This document shows, piece after piece, positions 8,584 through 15,819 of a stretch of 40,672 bases of DNA; position 1 is the first letter of the stretch, and the number at the start of each line of letters is the position of its first letter. The notes beneath the pieces were generated by a model that had not been told where the DNA came from, searched no databases, and was given only the letters and a program-made list of their open reading frames with translations. A program made the translations under genes and the position numbers. Source of the stretch: Myxococcales bacterium (GTDB taxonomy: Bacteria; Myxococcota_A; Polyangia; Haliangiales; Haliangiaceae); assembly GCA_016794525.1 (NCBI GenBank), contig JAEUJY010000150.1, positions 1-40,672 on the forward strand, in the 5' to 3' direction.

Positions 8584-10251
8584 GTGACCGAGCTGGCCGG
8601 GATCCTCGACGTTGCCCACGGCGAGGCCACGCGCGATGCCAGCCCGCGGGCGGGTACTCCCGGACGGTCGACGCTCACCGGGCGGATGGCACCGTCGGCG
8701 CGCGCGATCGCCCGAGCGGTCGTCGACCAGATGGCGACGCCGGCCGAGCCGGCCGCGCACTTCGATGCGGCGACCCAGGGCGCTGGCGCGCCCGTGCCGT
8801 TCTGTGACGAGATGGAGCAGATCTTCGGGCACGACTTCGGTGACGTGCGCGCCTTCGTCGGGGTGGCCGCTCCGCTGGCGGCGCTGGGCGCCGAGGCCGC
8901 GACCGACGGCAACGCCATCGCGTTCGCGACCAGCGCGCCGTCGCGGGCACTCGTCGCGCACGAGCTCACCCACGTCGTCCAGGCGCGCGAGAGCGGCGCC
9001 GCGGCGCTCGCCTACCGGGGCGAGCTGTCGGACCCCGCCAGTGGCGCGGAGCGAGAAGCCGAGCAGGTGGCGGCCCAGGTAGCCGCGGGCGCGCGCTCGG
9101 TGACGGTGTCCGCCCGCTCAGGCCCCGGCCTGTCGCTATCCCGGGAGACGGACAGCAACCGCGACTTCGTGCGCGCCCGGATCCAGCTTGCCCAGACCAA
9201 CGGCAATGCGCGGGAGCTGAGCGCGCTGGTCGCGGAGTTGCAACGCGCCGTCGCGACGCTGCCGGGCCGAGGGGGCCAGGTGACGGTCCGGATCGTGCTC
9301 GGCCGGGTCGAGCAAGCGCAAGCGCCCGTCCAACAGATCACCCGCGACTTCGCGCTCACGCGGGCCGACGCCCTCGCGCTCCACGGCGAAGCCAACCAGG
9401 CCTTGACCGCGGTCGGCGCGAGCAGCGCCAACGTCGAGCGGGACCGCCTGCGGGCCCGGATCGAAGCGCTGCAGGCCAACCGTGACGATCAGTCCCTGCG
9501 CACGATCATGACGGCGCTGCAGACCGCGCTGGCGACGCCCGCGGCGCGCGGGCCCGGCGCCGATCTGGTCGCCGTGCACGTCCCGGCGACCGCGCGCGCG
9601 ACATCGTCCGAATACAGCGTCCAGCGCGCCGACGCGGCCACGCTCCACAGCACGGCGGCGCAGGCGGTCGCGAGCACGTCGACCGCGTCGCCAGCCGAGC
9701 ACTCGGTCGCGACCACCGACCAGCGCACGACGTCGATCGCCGTGCGGGACTCGAACTGGGTCGACGAGCACCTGGCCAACGTGCACATGACGATGCGCGT
9801 CGGCGCGACGCCGAGCGGGCAGGTCTACGCGATCGATGTGCGCTGGCGCGACGAGGCCGGGGCCGGCGGTGCGCAGCTCGGGTTCGCGTGCGACGCGAGC
9901 AGCGTTTCGGTCAACAACGACGGGGCCCACACGGTCGACATCCGCTACCAGTTCCGGATGACGGGCTCCCAGGCCACCACCACCCATGGCGTCGGCCTCG
10001 GCGCCTCGGTCGAGCTGGGGCGAGGCCCCCAGGAGGCGTCGACGACGGTGGGTTTCAACGGCACCTACCAGTGGAGCCGCGCCGACTCCGCCACGGCCGG
10101 GGTCACCTTCGGACGCGCCTACCGCGTCCAGCTCGACGGCCGCGGGTTCACGTGGAGCCGCACCTCGGCCGACAACGCCAACGAGGCCCCGCTGACCCGC
10201 CGTGGCGCCACCGATGTCTCGGTTTCAACCTCCGACCGCACCGACCTGTGA
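8584..10251 (+). CDS. DUF4157 (HEXXH) protein 2, putative eCIS-type effector with internally duplicated domain
   Basis: The protein has 555 residues from GTG 8584. The leader PRAGTPGRSTLTGRM (21-35) matches the other two DUF4157 proteins. The DUF4157 domain (about 70-150) contains VPFCDEMEQIFGHDFGDVRAF and the zincin motif HELTH at 126-130. Residues 197-285 and 290-375 are two diverged copies of one unit. Each starts with RARI, continues with LQ-x-A-x-AT and RG, and ends with RADA-x-x-LH-x-x-A-x-QA. The C-terminal third is Gly/Ser/Thr-rich and looks beta-stranded, with no recognised catalytic motif. No signal peptide is present. The stop codon is 7 nt before the next start, so the downstream gene is very likely co-transcribed. 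The payload activity is unknown. Confidence 0.8.
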   Translation: MTELAGILDVAHGEATRDASPRAGTPGRSTLTGRMAPSARAIARAVVDQMATPAEPAAHFDAATQGAGAPVPFCDEMEQIFGHDFGDVRAFVGVAAPLAALGAEAATDGNAIAFATSAPSRALVAHELTHVVQARESGAAALAYRGELSDPASGAEREAEQVAAQVAAGARSVTVSARSGPGLSLSRETDSNRDFVRARIQLAQTNGNARELSALVAELQRAVATLPGRGGQVTVRIVLGRVEQAQAPVQQITRDFALTRADALALHGEANQALTAVGASSANVERDRLRARIEALQANRDDQSLRTIMTALQTALATPAARGPGADLVAVHVPATARATSSEYSVQRADAATLHSTAAQAVASTSTASPAEHSVATTDQRTTSIAVRDSNWVDEHLANVHMTMRVGATPSGQVYAIDVRWRDEAGAGGAQLGFACDASSVSVNNDGAHTVDIRYQFRMTGSQATTTHGVGLGASVELGRGPQEASTTVGFNGTYQWSRADSATAGVTFGRAYRVQLDGRGFTWSRTSADNANEAPLTRRGATDVSVSTSDRTDL

Positions 10252-10258
10252 GGACCTC

Positions 10259-10513
10259 GTGCCCGACCAGCCTGTCCCCTTCGCGCCCCACCCGCAGCAC
10301 GTCGATCTCGCCCGGGTGTTCGTGGGGCGCAACGCATTCACGGTGGACTTCGGACTCGAGTCGACACAGGTCGGCGTCGCTCGGCTGGCGCTCTCACCCG
10401 AGTTCGCCGCCGAGCTGATCGGCCTCCTGGCCGGCGCGCTCGAGCTGCGCGCGACCGGTCGCCATGGCGCCACGCTCGCGATCGCCGGCGCGCTGCCGGC
10501 GGCGCCACCGTGA
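10259..10513 (+). CDS. Small DUF3467-like protein between two DUF4157 genes
   Basis: The protein has 84 residues. GTG 10259 is chosen because GAGGA lies 5-9 nt upstream, over the end of the preceding gene; the longer start at 10202 would overlap that gene by 50 nt. The sequence has HVDLARVFVGRNAFTVDFG followed by VARLALSPEFAAELIGLLAGAL. This matches the layout of DUF3467 proteins: a YaN-x-V-like strand, a hydrophobic DFG strand, then a V-x-M/L-SP helix. The function of DUF3467 is not established. Its position within an effector operon suggests an adaptor, chaperone or immunity role, which is inference only. Confidence 0.7.
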   Translation: MPDQPVPFAPHPQHVDLARVFVGRNAFTVDFGLESTQVGVARLALSPEFAAELIGLLAGALELRATGRHGATLAIAGALPAAPP

Positions 10514-10634
10514 CCAACCCGACCGGCAAGCGCGGCTTCCCTGTGGCGCACATCGCCCGCCCCGCCGCAGGCCGTACGATCTCGCGGACTTCGCCGACCG
10601 GGGAAGATCGGGCCGCGACTCCGTCGACCTGGAC

Positions 10635-12278
10635 ATGGACCACTTCGCACTGCGCGCGGCGGCGATCGATGTCGATGATCTGAGCTGGCTGGCGCCGCGC
10701 CCGACGCCGGGCAAGGTCAGCCTCACCGACCGCATGCTGGCGCGTCCCCACGCGGCGGTCGGGAGCGCGACGGCGGCGCCGGTGCAGCGCAAGGCCGCCA
10801 GCGGCGACGACCCGTTCGCCATCCACCTCCCGATCCAGGCCCACGCCAGCGGGCAGCTCGGCACGGTCGCGCTGCGCGCGGCGAGCGGCGGCACGGCGTT
10901 GCCCGAGCACGTGCGCGTGAAGATGGAGCGCGCGATGGGGGCCGATTTCGGCGCGGTCCGCGTCCACCTCGACGGACAGGCCGAGGAGCTGGGCGCCAAC
11001 GCGTTCGCTCACGGCGACGACCTGCACTTCGCGAGCGGCACCTACGCGCCCGAGACCGAGCGCGGCCAGGCGCTGATCGGCCACGAGCTCGCGCACGTGT
11101 TGCAACAGCGCGAAGGTCGCGTCAGCGGCGGCGGCGGCGATGGCGCGGCGGTGGTGCAGGACGCCGGCCTCGAGGCCGAGGCCGACCGCCGCGGCCTGGA
11201 GGCCGCGCAGTTCCAGATGGCCGACGGCGACGTGGTCGGTGACGCGGCGCTCGAGGCCGAGGCCGACCGGCGCGGCGCCGCGGCCGCCAGCCCGCGCGGC
11301 GCGATCCAGGGGCACGGCATCGTCCAGATGAACCCGGTCCTCGCGCTCGACGCCGCGGCCATGGCGTACTTCGGCACCAGCGCGGCCGACGCCGCGGCCG
11401 TCGGCGGCACGCTGCTCTCGGCGGTCACCACGGCGGCCCAGGCCGGCGGCGCCATCGCGCCCGGCGCCAGCGGCGTCCAGGAGCTGACGCTGGGCTCGCG
11501 GACGTCGGCGCGCGACGAGGCCGAGCTGCAGAAGATCATCCAGATCCGGCTGATCAACGCCTACGTGGCGGCCTGGCAGCGCGCCCACCCCGACGTCACC
11601 AGCGGCACGAGCGCGGTGTCGCCCACCACGACCACGACGGTGACCACCACGTCGCCGACCCGTCGGACCCGCAGCGGCGGCACCGAGCGCACCACCACCA
11701 CCACCACCATGACCGAGGAGGGGCCCGAGGCGGGCGGCGCGATCGACGAGGTCGTGCGCCAGGCGGTGCGGACCCAGGTCGAGCAGGACGTCCAGGGGCT
11801 CCTCGATAGCCACCGCGTCGAGGTCGAGTCGCCCGAGTACATCTGGTCGGACAGCGGTGCCTCGACGGCCGACACGCTGGGGACCGTCGGCGCCATCCAG
11901 CTCACCGAGGTGCGCGGCGCCGGCATCGAGTACGCGGCGAACCTCGAGGGCGAGGCCGCCAACATCACGAGCCTGCGCGCGCTGCCGTTCCTCGGCCAGA
12001 CCCTGCGGGTGCGGCAGTACCGCGGCGGCTACCTGCGCCAGGGCCTGTCGTGGTCGGTCGGGCTCAACGACGCGCTGGCGGTCAACGTCGCCGGCGGGAC
12101 CGACGCGTTCGACCCCGCCGCCGAGTCAGGCCACGGCGAGGTCACCATCAACACCACCTGGAACTGGGACGGCGGCGTCACGCGCATGCGCCTGCGCTAC
12201 CACGTCGCCCCGGACGGCACCCCGACGTTCTCCACCGAGCACCGCGAGGGCAACCCCGACGACTGGAACCTGTGGTGA
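10635..12278 (+). CDS. DUF4157 (HEXXH) protein 3, putative eCIS-type effector with Thr-rich linker
   Basis: The protein has 547 residues from ATG 10635; an in-frame ATG at 10464 would overlap the preceding gene and gives an Arg-rich, non-conserved extension. The leader PRPTPGKVSLTDRM occupies 21-34 and a VQRK follows. The DUF4157 domain (about 90-165) ends in HELAHVLQQREG, with the zincin motif at 150-154. LEAEADRRG then occurs twice, 27 residues apart, and could supply the distal acidic zinc ligand in duplicate. A hydrophobic Ala/Gly segment, a helical region and a Thr-rich linker (11629-11712) follow. The last 150 residues look beta-rich and end in DDWNLW. No known toxin fold was recognised. 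Its stop overlaps the next GTG (GTGA). Confidence 0.82.
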   Translation: MDHFALRAAAIDVDDLSWLAPRPTPGKVSLTDRMLARPHAAVGSATAAPVQRKAASGDDPFAIHLPIQAHASGQLGTVALRAASGGTALPEHVRVKMERAMGADFGAVRVHLDGQAEELGANAFAHGDDLHFASGTYAPETERGQALIGHELAHVLQQREGRVSGGGGDGAAVVQDAGLEAEADRRGLEAAQFQMADGDVVGDAALEAEADRRGAAAASPRGAIQGHGIVQMNPVLALDAAAMAYFGTSAADAAAVGGTLLSAVTTAAQAGGAIAPGASGVQELTLGSRTSARDEAELQKIIQIRLINAYVAAWQRAHPDVTSGTSAVSPTTTTTVTTTSPTRRTRSGGTERTTTTTTMTEEGPEAGGAIDEVVRQAVRTQVEQDVQGLLDSHRVEVESPEYIWSDSGASTADTLGTVGAIQLTEVRGAGIEYAANLEGEAANITSLRALPFLGQTLRVRQYRGGYLRQGLSWSVGLNDALAVNVAGGTDAFDPAAESGHGEVTINTTWNWDGGVTRMRLRYHVAPDGTPTFSTEHREGNPDDWNLW

Positions 12279-12751
12279 GCGCGATCCTCCACGCGTGGAC
12301 CGTGGCGTGCCGGCGCAGCCTGGTCGACGGCGACACCGGCGACACCGCCCTCGAGGTGCTCGACGCGATCGACGTCCCCGCCGCCGTCGCCACTGTCGCC
12401 GCGACGCTGGCGATCCCGCACCGGCTCGACGTGGTGTCGCTGTGGTGGCGCGACGACGCGACCGCACCGGCGATCGATCAAGCGCGGCTGGCGTGGCACG
12501 ACCCGCGCGGTGCCCGGCTGGCCGAGGCGCGGCTGGTGGTCGGGTTCGCGAGCGGGCAACGCCGGCTGCGCACGCGCCACATCTTCGAGACCATCGGCGT
12601 CGCGGGGGTCGGCACCCACGAGCTGATCGTCCGCCTCGGCGAGGCCGGTGGCGTGGTCGCGCGGATCCCGGTCGAGGTCCGCGCGCCCGGCCGCGACGCC
12701 ATGGCGCCCGCGGAGCGGGGCGCGACCGATCCGCGCGCGCGCCCGGGGTGA
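12275..12751 (+). CDS. DUF6941-like small protein, translationally coupled to DUF4157 protein 3
   Basis: The protein has 158 residues. GTG 12275 overlaps the TGA of the preceding gene (GTGA), which implies translational coupling and a linked stoichiometry. The sequence opens with an ILHAWTVACRRSLVDGDTGD strand-turn, then a DAIDVPA segment, an alternating hydrophobic beta core and a final IPVEVRAPGR strand. This resembles the DUF6941 family of single beta-sandwich proteins in both motif order and length. That family has no assigned function. Coupling to an effector gene makes an immunity, chaperone or loading role plausible but unproven. The last 20 residues look disordered. Confidence 0.65.
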   Translation: MSAILHAWTVACRRSLVDGDTGDTALEVLDAIDVPAAVATVAATLAIPHRLDVVSLWWRDDATAPAIDQARLAWHDPRGARLAEARLVVGFASGQRRLRTRHIFETIGVAGVGTHELIVRLGEAGGVVARIPVEVRAPGRDAMAPAERGATDPRARPG

Positions 12752-12819
12752 GGGCGGAGGTGCGTCGAGGCAAGCTCGGGCCACCACGCGGCGGCCGCGA
12801 TGACGAGCGCCGGGCGCCG

Positions 12820-13149
12820 TCAGGGGGCGGGCGCGGCGCCGCAGTCGTCGGCGCCCGCCGCGTGGGCAAAGCACGCGTTGTCGTAGCGTTGCCCGTCGCT
12901 GCCGATCACCGGAGCGTAGTTCTCGGGGCACGCCGATGGGCGCGTCCGACACACGCCGCCGCCGTCCGCGATGCCGCAGGCGTGCTCGACCGGGTAGTCG
13001 CAGAACTCGTCGCTGGGACAGCTTCGGCCGCTGATGCCACCGCACAGCTGCCCGCTGCCGCTGTCACCATCGCCGCCGTCGTCCTCGCCGTACAACGCGC
13101 ACGCGCCGTTGGCGAGCAGCGTCACCAGCACCAGGATTCGAGTCCTCAT
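12820..13149 (-). CDS. Secreted cysteine-rich protein with Kazal-like C terminus
   Basis: The protein has 109 residues from ATG 13149. The signal sequence MRTRILVLVTLLANGAC ends in an imperfect lipobox (N-G-A-C), so it may be a lipoprotein or simply secreted. A cysteine-rich stretch (CGGISGRSCPSDEFCDY, then CGIADGGGVC) precedes a Kazal-like segment, CPENYAPVIGSDGQRYDNAC. The canonical Kazal core is PVCGSDG; here the cysteine is isoleucine, so one disulfide partner is lost. Kazal domains inhibit serine proteases, and myxobacteria carry many such secreted proteins. Whether this one still inhibits anything is doubtful. Confidence 0.75.
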   Translation of the reverse strand: MRTRILVLVTLLANGACALYGEDDGGDGDSGSGQLCGGISGRSCPSDEFCDYPVEHACGIADGGGVCRTRPSACPENYAPVIGSDGQRYDNACFAHAAGADDCGAAPAP

Positions 13150-13277
13150 GGACGGCCCTTCAAGCACGCGCCGTGCCGACCGTCGGGCAACGGCCTTGTA
13201 GCCACTTGCCACCGGCGCGCCTCAGAAATCCGCGGCCGGGGCGTGAACGACGTCACCTCATTCCGCGGCGCCCGCGA

Positions 13278-14231
13278 TCACGGCACCCGGAACAGCCCCA
13301 CGCTATCGAACAGCGCCGCGGTGACCGGGCCGCGGTAGACGACGGTCGCGCCGTCGACGCGGACCTCGCCGAGCGTGCTCGCCAGGGCGACGGCGTCGCG
13401 CAGCGTCTCGCGGTCGATCGAGCCACCGGGCGCGGTCGCGGTCGCCAGCGCGCGCTGCGCGTCGGCGGCGCTGGCGAAGAAGACCGTGACGGTCACCGGT
13501 CCGGCGGGCGGACCGAGATCGGGGGACGGCGTGAACTCGGCGCGCGCGCCCAGCGCGGGGACCCCGAGCCACGCGCTGGTCCCGTCGCCCGCGAGCGCGC
13601 GCCAGCCCGGCGTCGCGGCCCCGCCGACCACGTCGGCGAGCCGGTTGGCGGTGGAGGGGGCGGCGGCGGCCAGCGCTTCGGCCACCGCGAGGATCGGGGC
13701 GAGCTCGCCGTCGATCATCAACAGCCAGCCGTGGCCCAGGTCGGCGAACACGACCGGGAAGAAGCCGGCGTCGGACGCCACCAGGACGCGCGGGTGCGTC
13801 GCCCCGCGGTGCCGCGGCGACGACACGCGACACCTCCGCAGCGCGTCGAGGCCGATCGAGCCGTGGATCAGGTGCGGATGGAACACCGCGCGCTCGGGCG
13901 CACCGCGCAGGTCGATCGCGTAGTAGCCGTCGATGGTGGCGGCGAGCGAGCGCCAGCACGCCGCGGCGAACACCGGCGCCCGCGCGGTGACGAGCTGATC
14001 GTCGAGCCACCCGATCGGCGTCGGCTCGGCCGCGACGATCGCCGTCGGCAGCTGCGCGAACGCCTCGGCCAGCGGCGAGCGTGGCGCCGCGGTGACGGCC
14101 TCGAGAGCCGGCGGCGAGGGTCGGGGCGCGGTCCCCGCCGGCCCGCGCGCGGGCTCGCGCGCGCGCTCGCCACCACACGCCATCACGAAGATCGCCGCCA
14201 GGACCAAGTACGACCGCGTGCGTTCGCCCAC
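13278..14231 (-). CDS. Hypothetical lipoprotein
   Basis: The protein has 317 residues from GTG 14231. MGERTRSYLVLAAIFVMAC is a lipoprotein signal with lipobox VMAC. A Pro/Ala-rich linker is followed by an alpha/beta region that names no family I know. Visible stretches are GWLLMIDGELAPILA and a repeated pattern of small beta strands. Layout (lipobox, linker, about 270-residue body) resembles the two lipoproteins near 18121 and 39657, but sequence similarity to them is weak. Its role is unknown; it should sit in the periplasm, membrane-attached. Confidence 0.72.
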   Translation of the reverse strand: MGERTRSYLVLAAIFVMACGGERAREPARGPAGTAPRPSPPALEAVTAAPRSPLAEAFAQLPTAIVAAEPTPIGWLDDQLVTARAPVFAAACWRSLAATIDGYYAIDLRGAPERAVFHPHLIHGSIGLDALRRCRVSSPRHRGATHPRVLVASDAGFFPVVFADLGHGWLLMIDGELAPILAVAEALAAAAPSTANRLADVVGGAATPGWRALAGDGTSAWLGVPALGARAEFTPSPDLGPPAGPVTVTVFFASAADAQRALATATAPGGSIDRETLRDAVALASTLGEVRVDGATVVYRGPVTAALFDSVGLFRVP

Positions 14232-14344
14232 GCGCCGGGTCTACCACGGCGCCGCGACGCGGTGGCAGCGCGACCGCGCTTCACCGTCGCCGCTGGTTCG
14301 CCGCCCCCGCGGAGCCCGTCGCGACCGCGCCCTGGCCGGCGCGC

Positions 14345-14350
14345 TATCCT
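14345..14350 (+). promoter_or_regulatory. Putative -10 element (TATCCT), leaderless type
   Basis: TATCCT is followed by 7 nt and the ATG of the TIGR02996-like gene. A GCGACC about 18 nt upstream could be a weak -35. No Shine-Dalgarno is possible if transcription begins at the ATG. Confidence 0.45.
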
Positions 14351-14357
14351 GCGCAGG

Positions 14358-14948
14358 ATGGAGCGCGATCCCGAAGCGTACGTGGCGTTCGTCGAGGCGA
14401 TGCGCAGCGAGGAGGGGGCGCTGCTCGCCGCGGCGCTCGACGGCGGCGACGGACGCGCGCGCTACGCCGCGTGGCTGCGCGCGCGCGGCGACCGGCGCGG
14501 CGACGCCCTCGCGCTGGCGCTCGAGCTCGAGCTCGACGCGCAGGACGCCCCGGATCCCCGGCGACAAGACGCGTTGCGCGCGCTGGTGGCGCAGATCCCG
14601 GCCGGCTGGTGGCGCCTGGTGCGGAGCCGCCGCGTGCAGCTCAACTGCGGCGCGGCGGGCGCCGTGGCGCCGACGGTGCGGTTCGGGTTCATCTGCCCCC
14701 GGAGCTGGGAGGAGCTCGCGACGACCGAGCGCGCCGGCGTCCGGGCGTGCGACGCCTGCCGTCAACCGGTCTACCGCTGCGACACCGCCGCGGAAGCCGA
14801 CGCGCGCGCCCGGCGCGGCGACTGCGTCTCGGTGCCGGCGCGCCTGGTCGAGCTCCACGCCGACACCCGCACGATGATCGTGGGGCGGCCCGAGCCGGCG
14901 CTCGCGCGCTGGGCGCGCGCGCTGTTCGGTGAGCCCACCGAGCGGTGA
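14358..14948 (+). CDS. TIGR02996-like protein with C-terminal cysteine motif
   Basis: The protein has 196 residues. The N-terminal part (EGALLAAALDGGDGRARYAAWLRARGDRRGDALALALELE) fits the TIGR02996 pattern, normally L-x-A-I-x-x-x-P-x-D-x-x-x-R-x-x-x-A-D-W-L-x-E-x-G-D-x-x-G. That domain is known from myxobacteria and planctomycetes, often with leucine-rich-like repeats, which are absent here. The C-terminal part has FICPRSWEELATTERAGVR, then CDACRQPVYRC and CVSVPARL, a compact cysteine arrangement (C-x2-C, C) that may bind metal. No signal peptide is present, so it is cytosolic. Function is unknown. Confidence 0.78.
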   Translation: MERDPEAYVAFVEAMRSEEGALLAAALDGGDGRARYAAWLRARGDRRGDALALALELELDAQDAPDPRRQDALRALVAQIPAGWWRLVRSRRVQLNCGAAGAVAPTVRFGFICPRSWEELATTERAGVRACDACRQPVYRCDTAAEADARARRGDCVSVPARLVELHADTRTMIVGRPEPALARWARALFGEPTER

Positions 14949-14994
14949 GCGGCCGCGCCGACGGCCGCGGGCGCCGACGGGCGACCGTCCTCCA

Positions 14995-15684
14995 TCAGCG
15001 CGTCGGGCGCGGCGCGCGGGCCCGGCGCGCGGGCGCGGCGGGTCGCGTCGCTCCCGCCTGGCCGGTGGCGCGCAGGATGATCTCGGCGAGCGCCGCGATC
15101 AGCTCGTCGGGGGCGTGCGCGGCAGGCGGGCGCAGCACGGCCTCCAGCACCGCGGCGCCGGTCATCGTGGCGAGCAGGTAGAGGGTGGCGTCGGACAGCG
15201 GCGGCGCGCGGCGGGCCCGGGCGTCGAGGTCGCGCGTCGACCGCGCGAGCGCGAGCAAGAGCGTGCGCGCCTGATCGACGGCGGGGATGGCCCACAGGAA
15301 CGGCACCTCCTGCACGATCACCCTGACGACGGCGCGACGCTTCGCGACCGCGGCGTACATCGCCCCGAGCCACGCCGTCATCGCGTCCTCGGGCGGCGCG
15401 CTGGTGATGAGCTGCGTGCTCGCGCCGAGATCGGCGAGCAAGCCGTCGAGCACGTGGCGCACGATCTCGGCGGTCAGCGCGTGCTTGTTGGGGAAGTACT
15501 CGTACAGCGACGCGATGCCGACGCCGGCCAGGTCGGCGACGTGGTTGGTGGTCAGCGCCTCGTAGCCGTGGCGCTCCAGGATCCGAGCGCCGGCCTCGAC
15601 GATCGCGCGGTAGGTCCGCTGCGCCCGCGCCTGCGTGGGCAACTTCCGAGGAGCCAGCACCGGGAGCGCGCGTCTGGTGGCCAT
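14995..15684 (-). CDS. TetR-family transcriptional regulator
   Basis: The protein has 229 residues. The N-terminal helix-turn-helix reads ILERHGYEALTTNHVADLAGVGIASLYEYFPNKHAL, the standard TetR signature. The C-terminal ligand domain is Ala/Leu-rich and diverged, as usual. The gene is divergent from the MpaB/rubber-oxygenase-like gene, with a perfect inverted repeat 19 nt upstream of its ATG. By the common TetR arrangement it probably represses itself and that neighbour; the inducer is unknown. Confidence 0.9.
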   Translation of the reverse strand: MATRRALPVLAPRKLPTQARAQRTYRAIVEAGARILERHGYEALTTNHVADLAGVGIASLYEYFPNKHALTAEIVRHVLDGLLADLGASTQLITSAPPEDAMTAWLGAMYAAVAKRRAVVRVIVQEVPFLWAIPAVDQARTLLLALARSTRDLDARARRAPPLSDATLYLLATMTGAAVLEAVLRPPAAHAPDELIAALAEIILRATGQAGATRPAAPARRARAPRPTR

Positions 15685-15703
15685 GGTCCGAACCCGAGTA
15701 GAA

Positions 15704-15719
15704 CCGAGCTTTTGCTCGG
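15704..15719. promoter_or_regulatory. Probable TetR operator (CCGAGC-N4-GCTCGG)
   Basis: CCGAGC TTTT GCTCGG is a perfect 6-bp inverted repeat with a 4-nt spacer in the intergenic region of the divergent TetR and oxygenase-like genes. A related half site (CCGAG) occurs at 15694-15698. Position and symmetry fit a homodimeric repressor site. Confidence 0.6.
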
Positions 15720-15819
15720 ATTATGGTTGTAGCATGCATCCGGCCCCGGCCGCCGCGTCCCGCCCCACCCTGCTCGGCCCCTGCGCGCCATCGCGCCGCC
15801 ACCGCGGCGAGGGCGCGCG

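Noticed and set aside
10510-10683. GTG frame of 57 codons overlapping the DUF3467-like stop
   Set aside because: No motif, no ribosome-binding site of its own and it overlaps the conserved DUF4157 N terminus in another frame.
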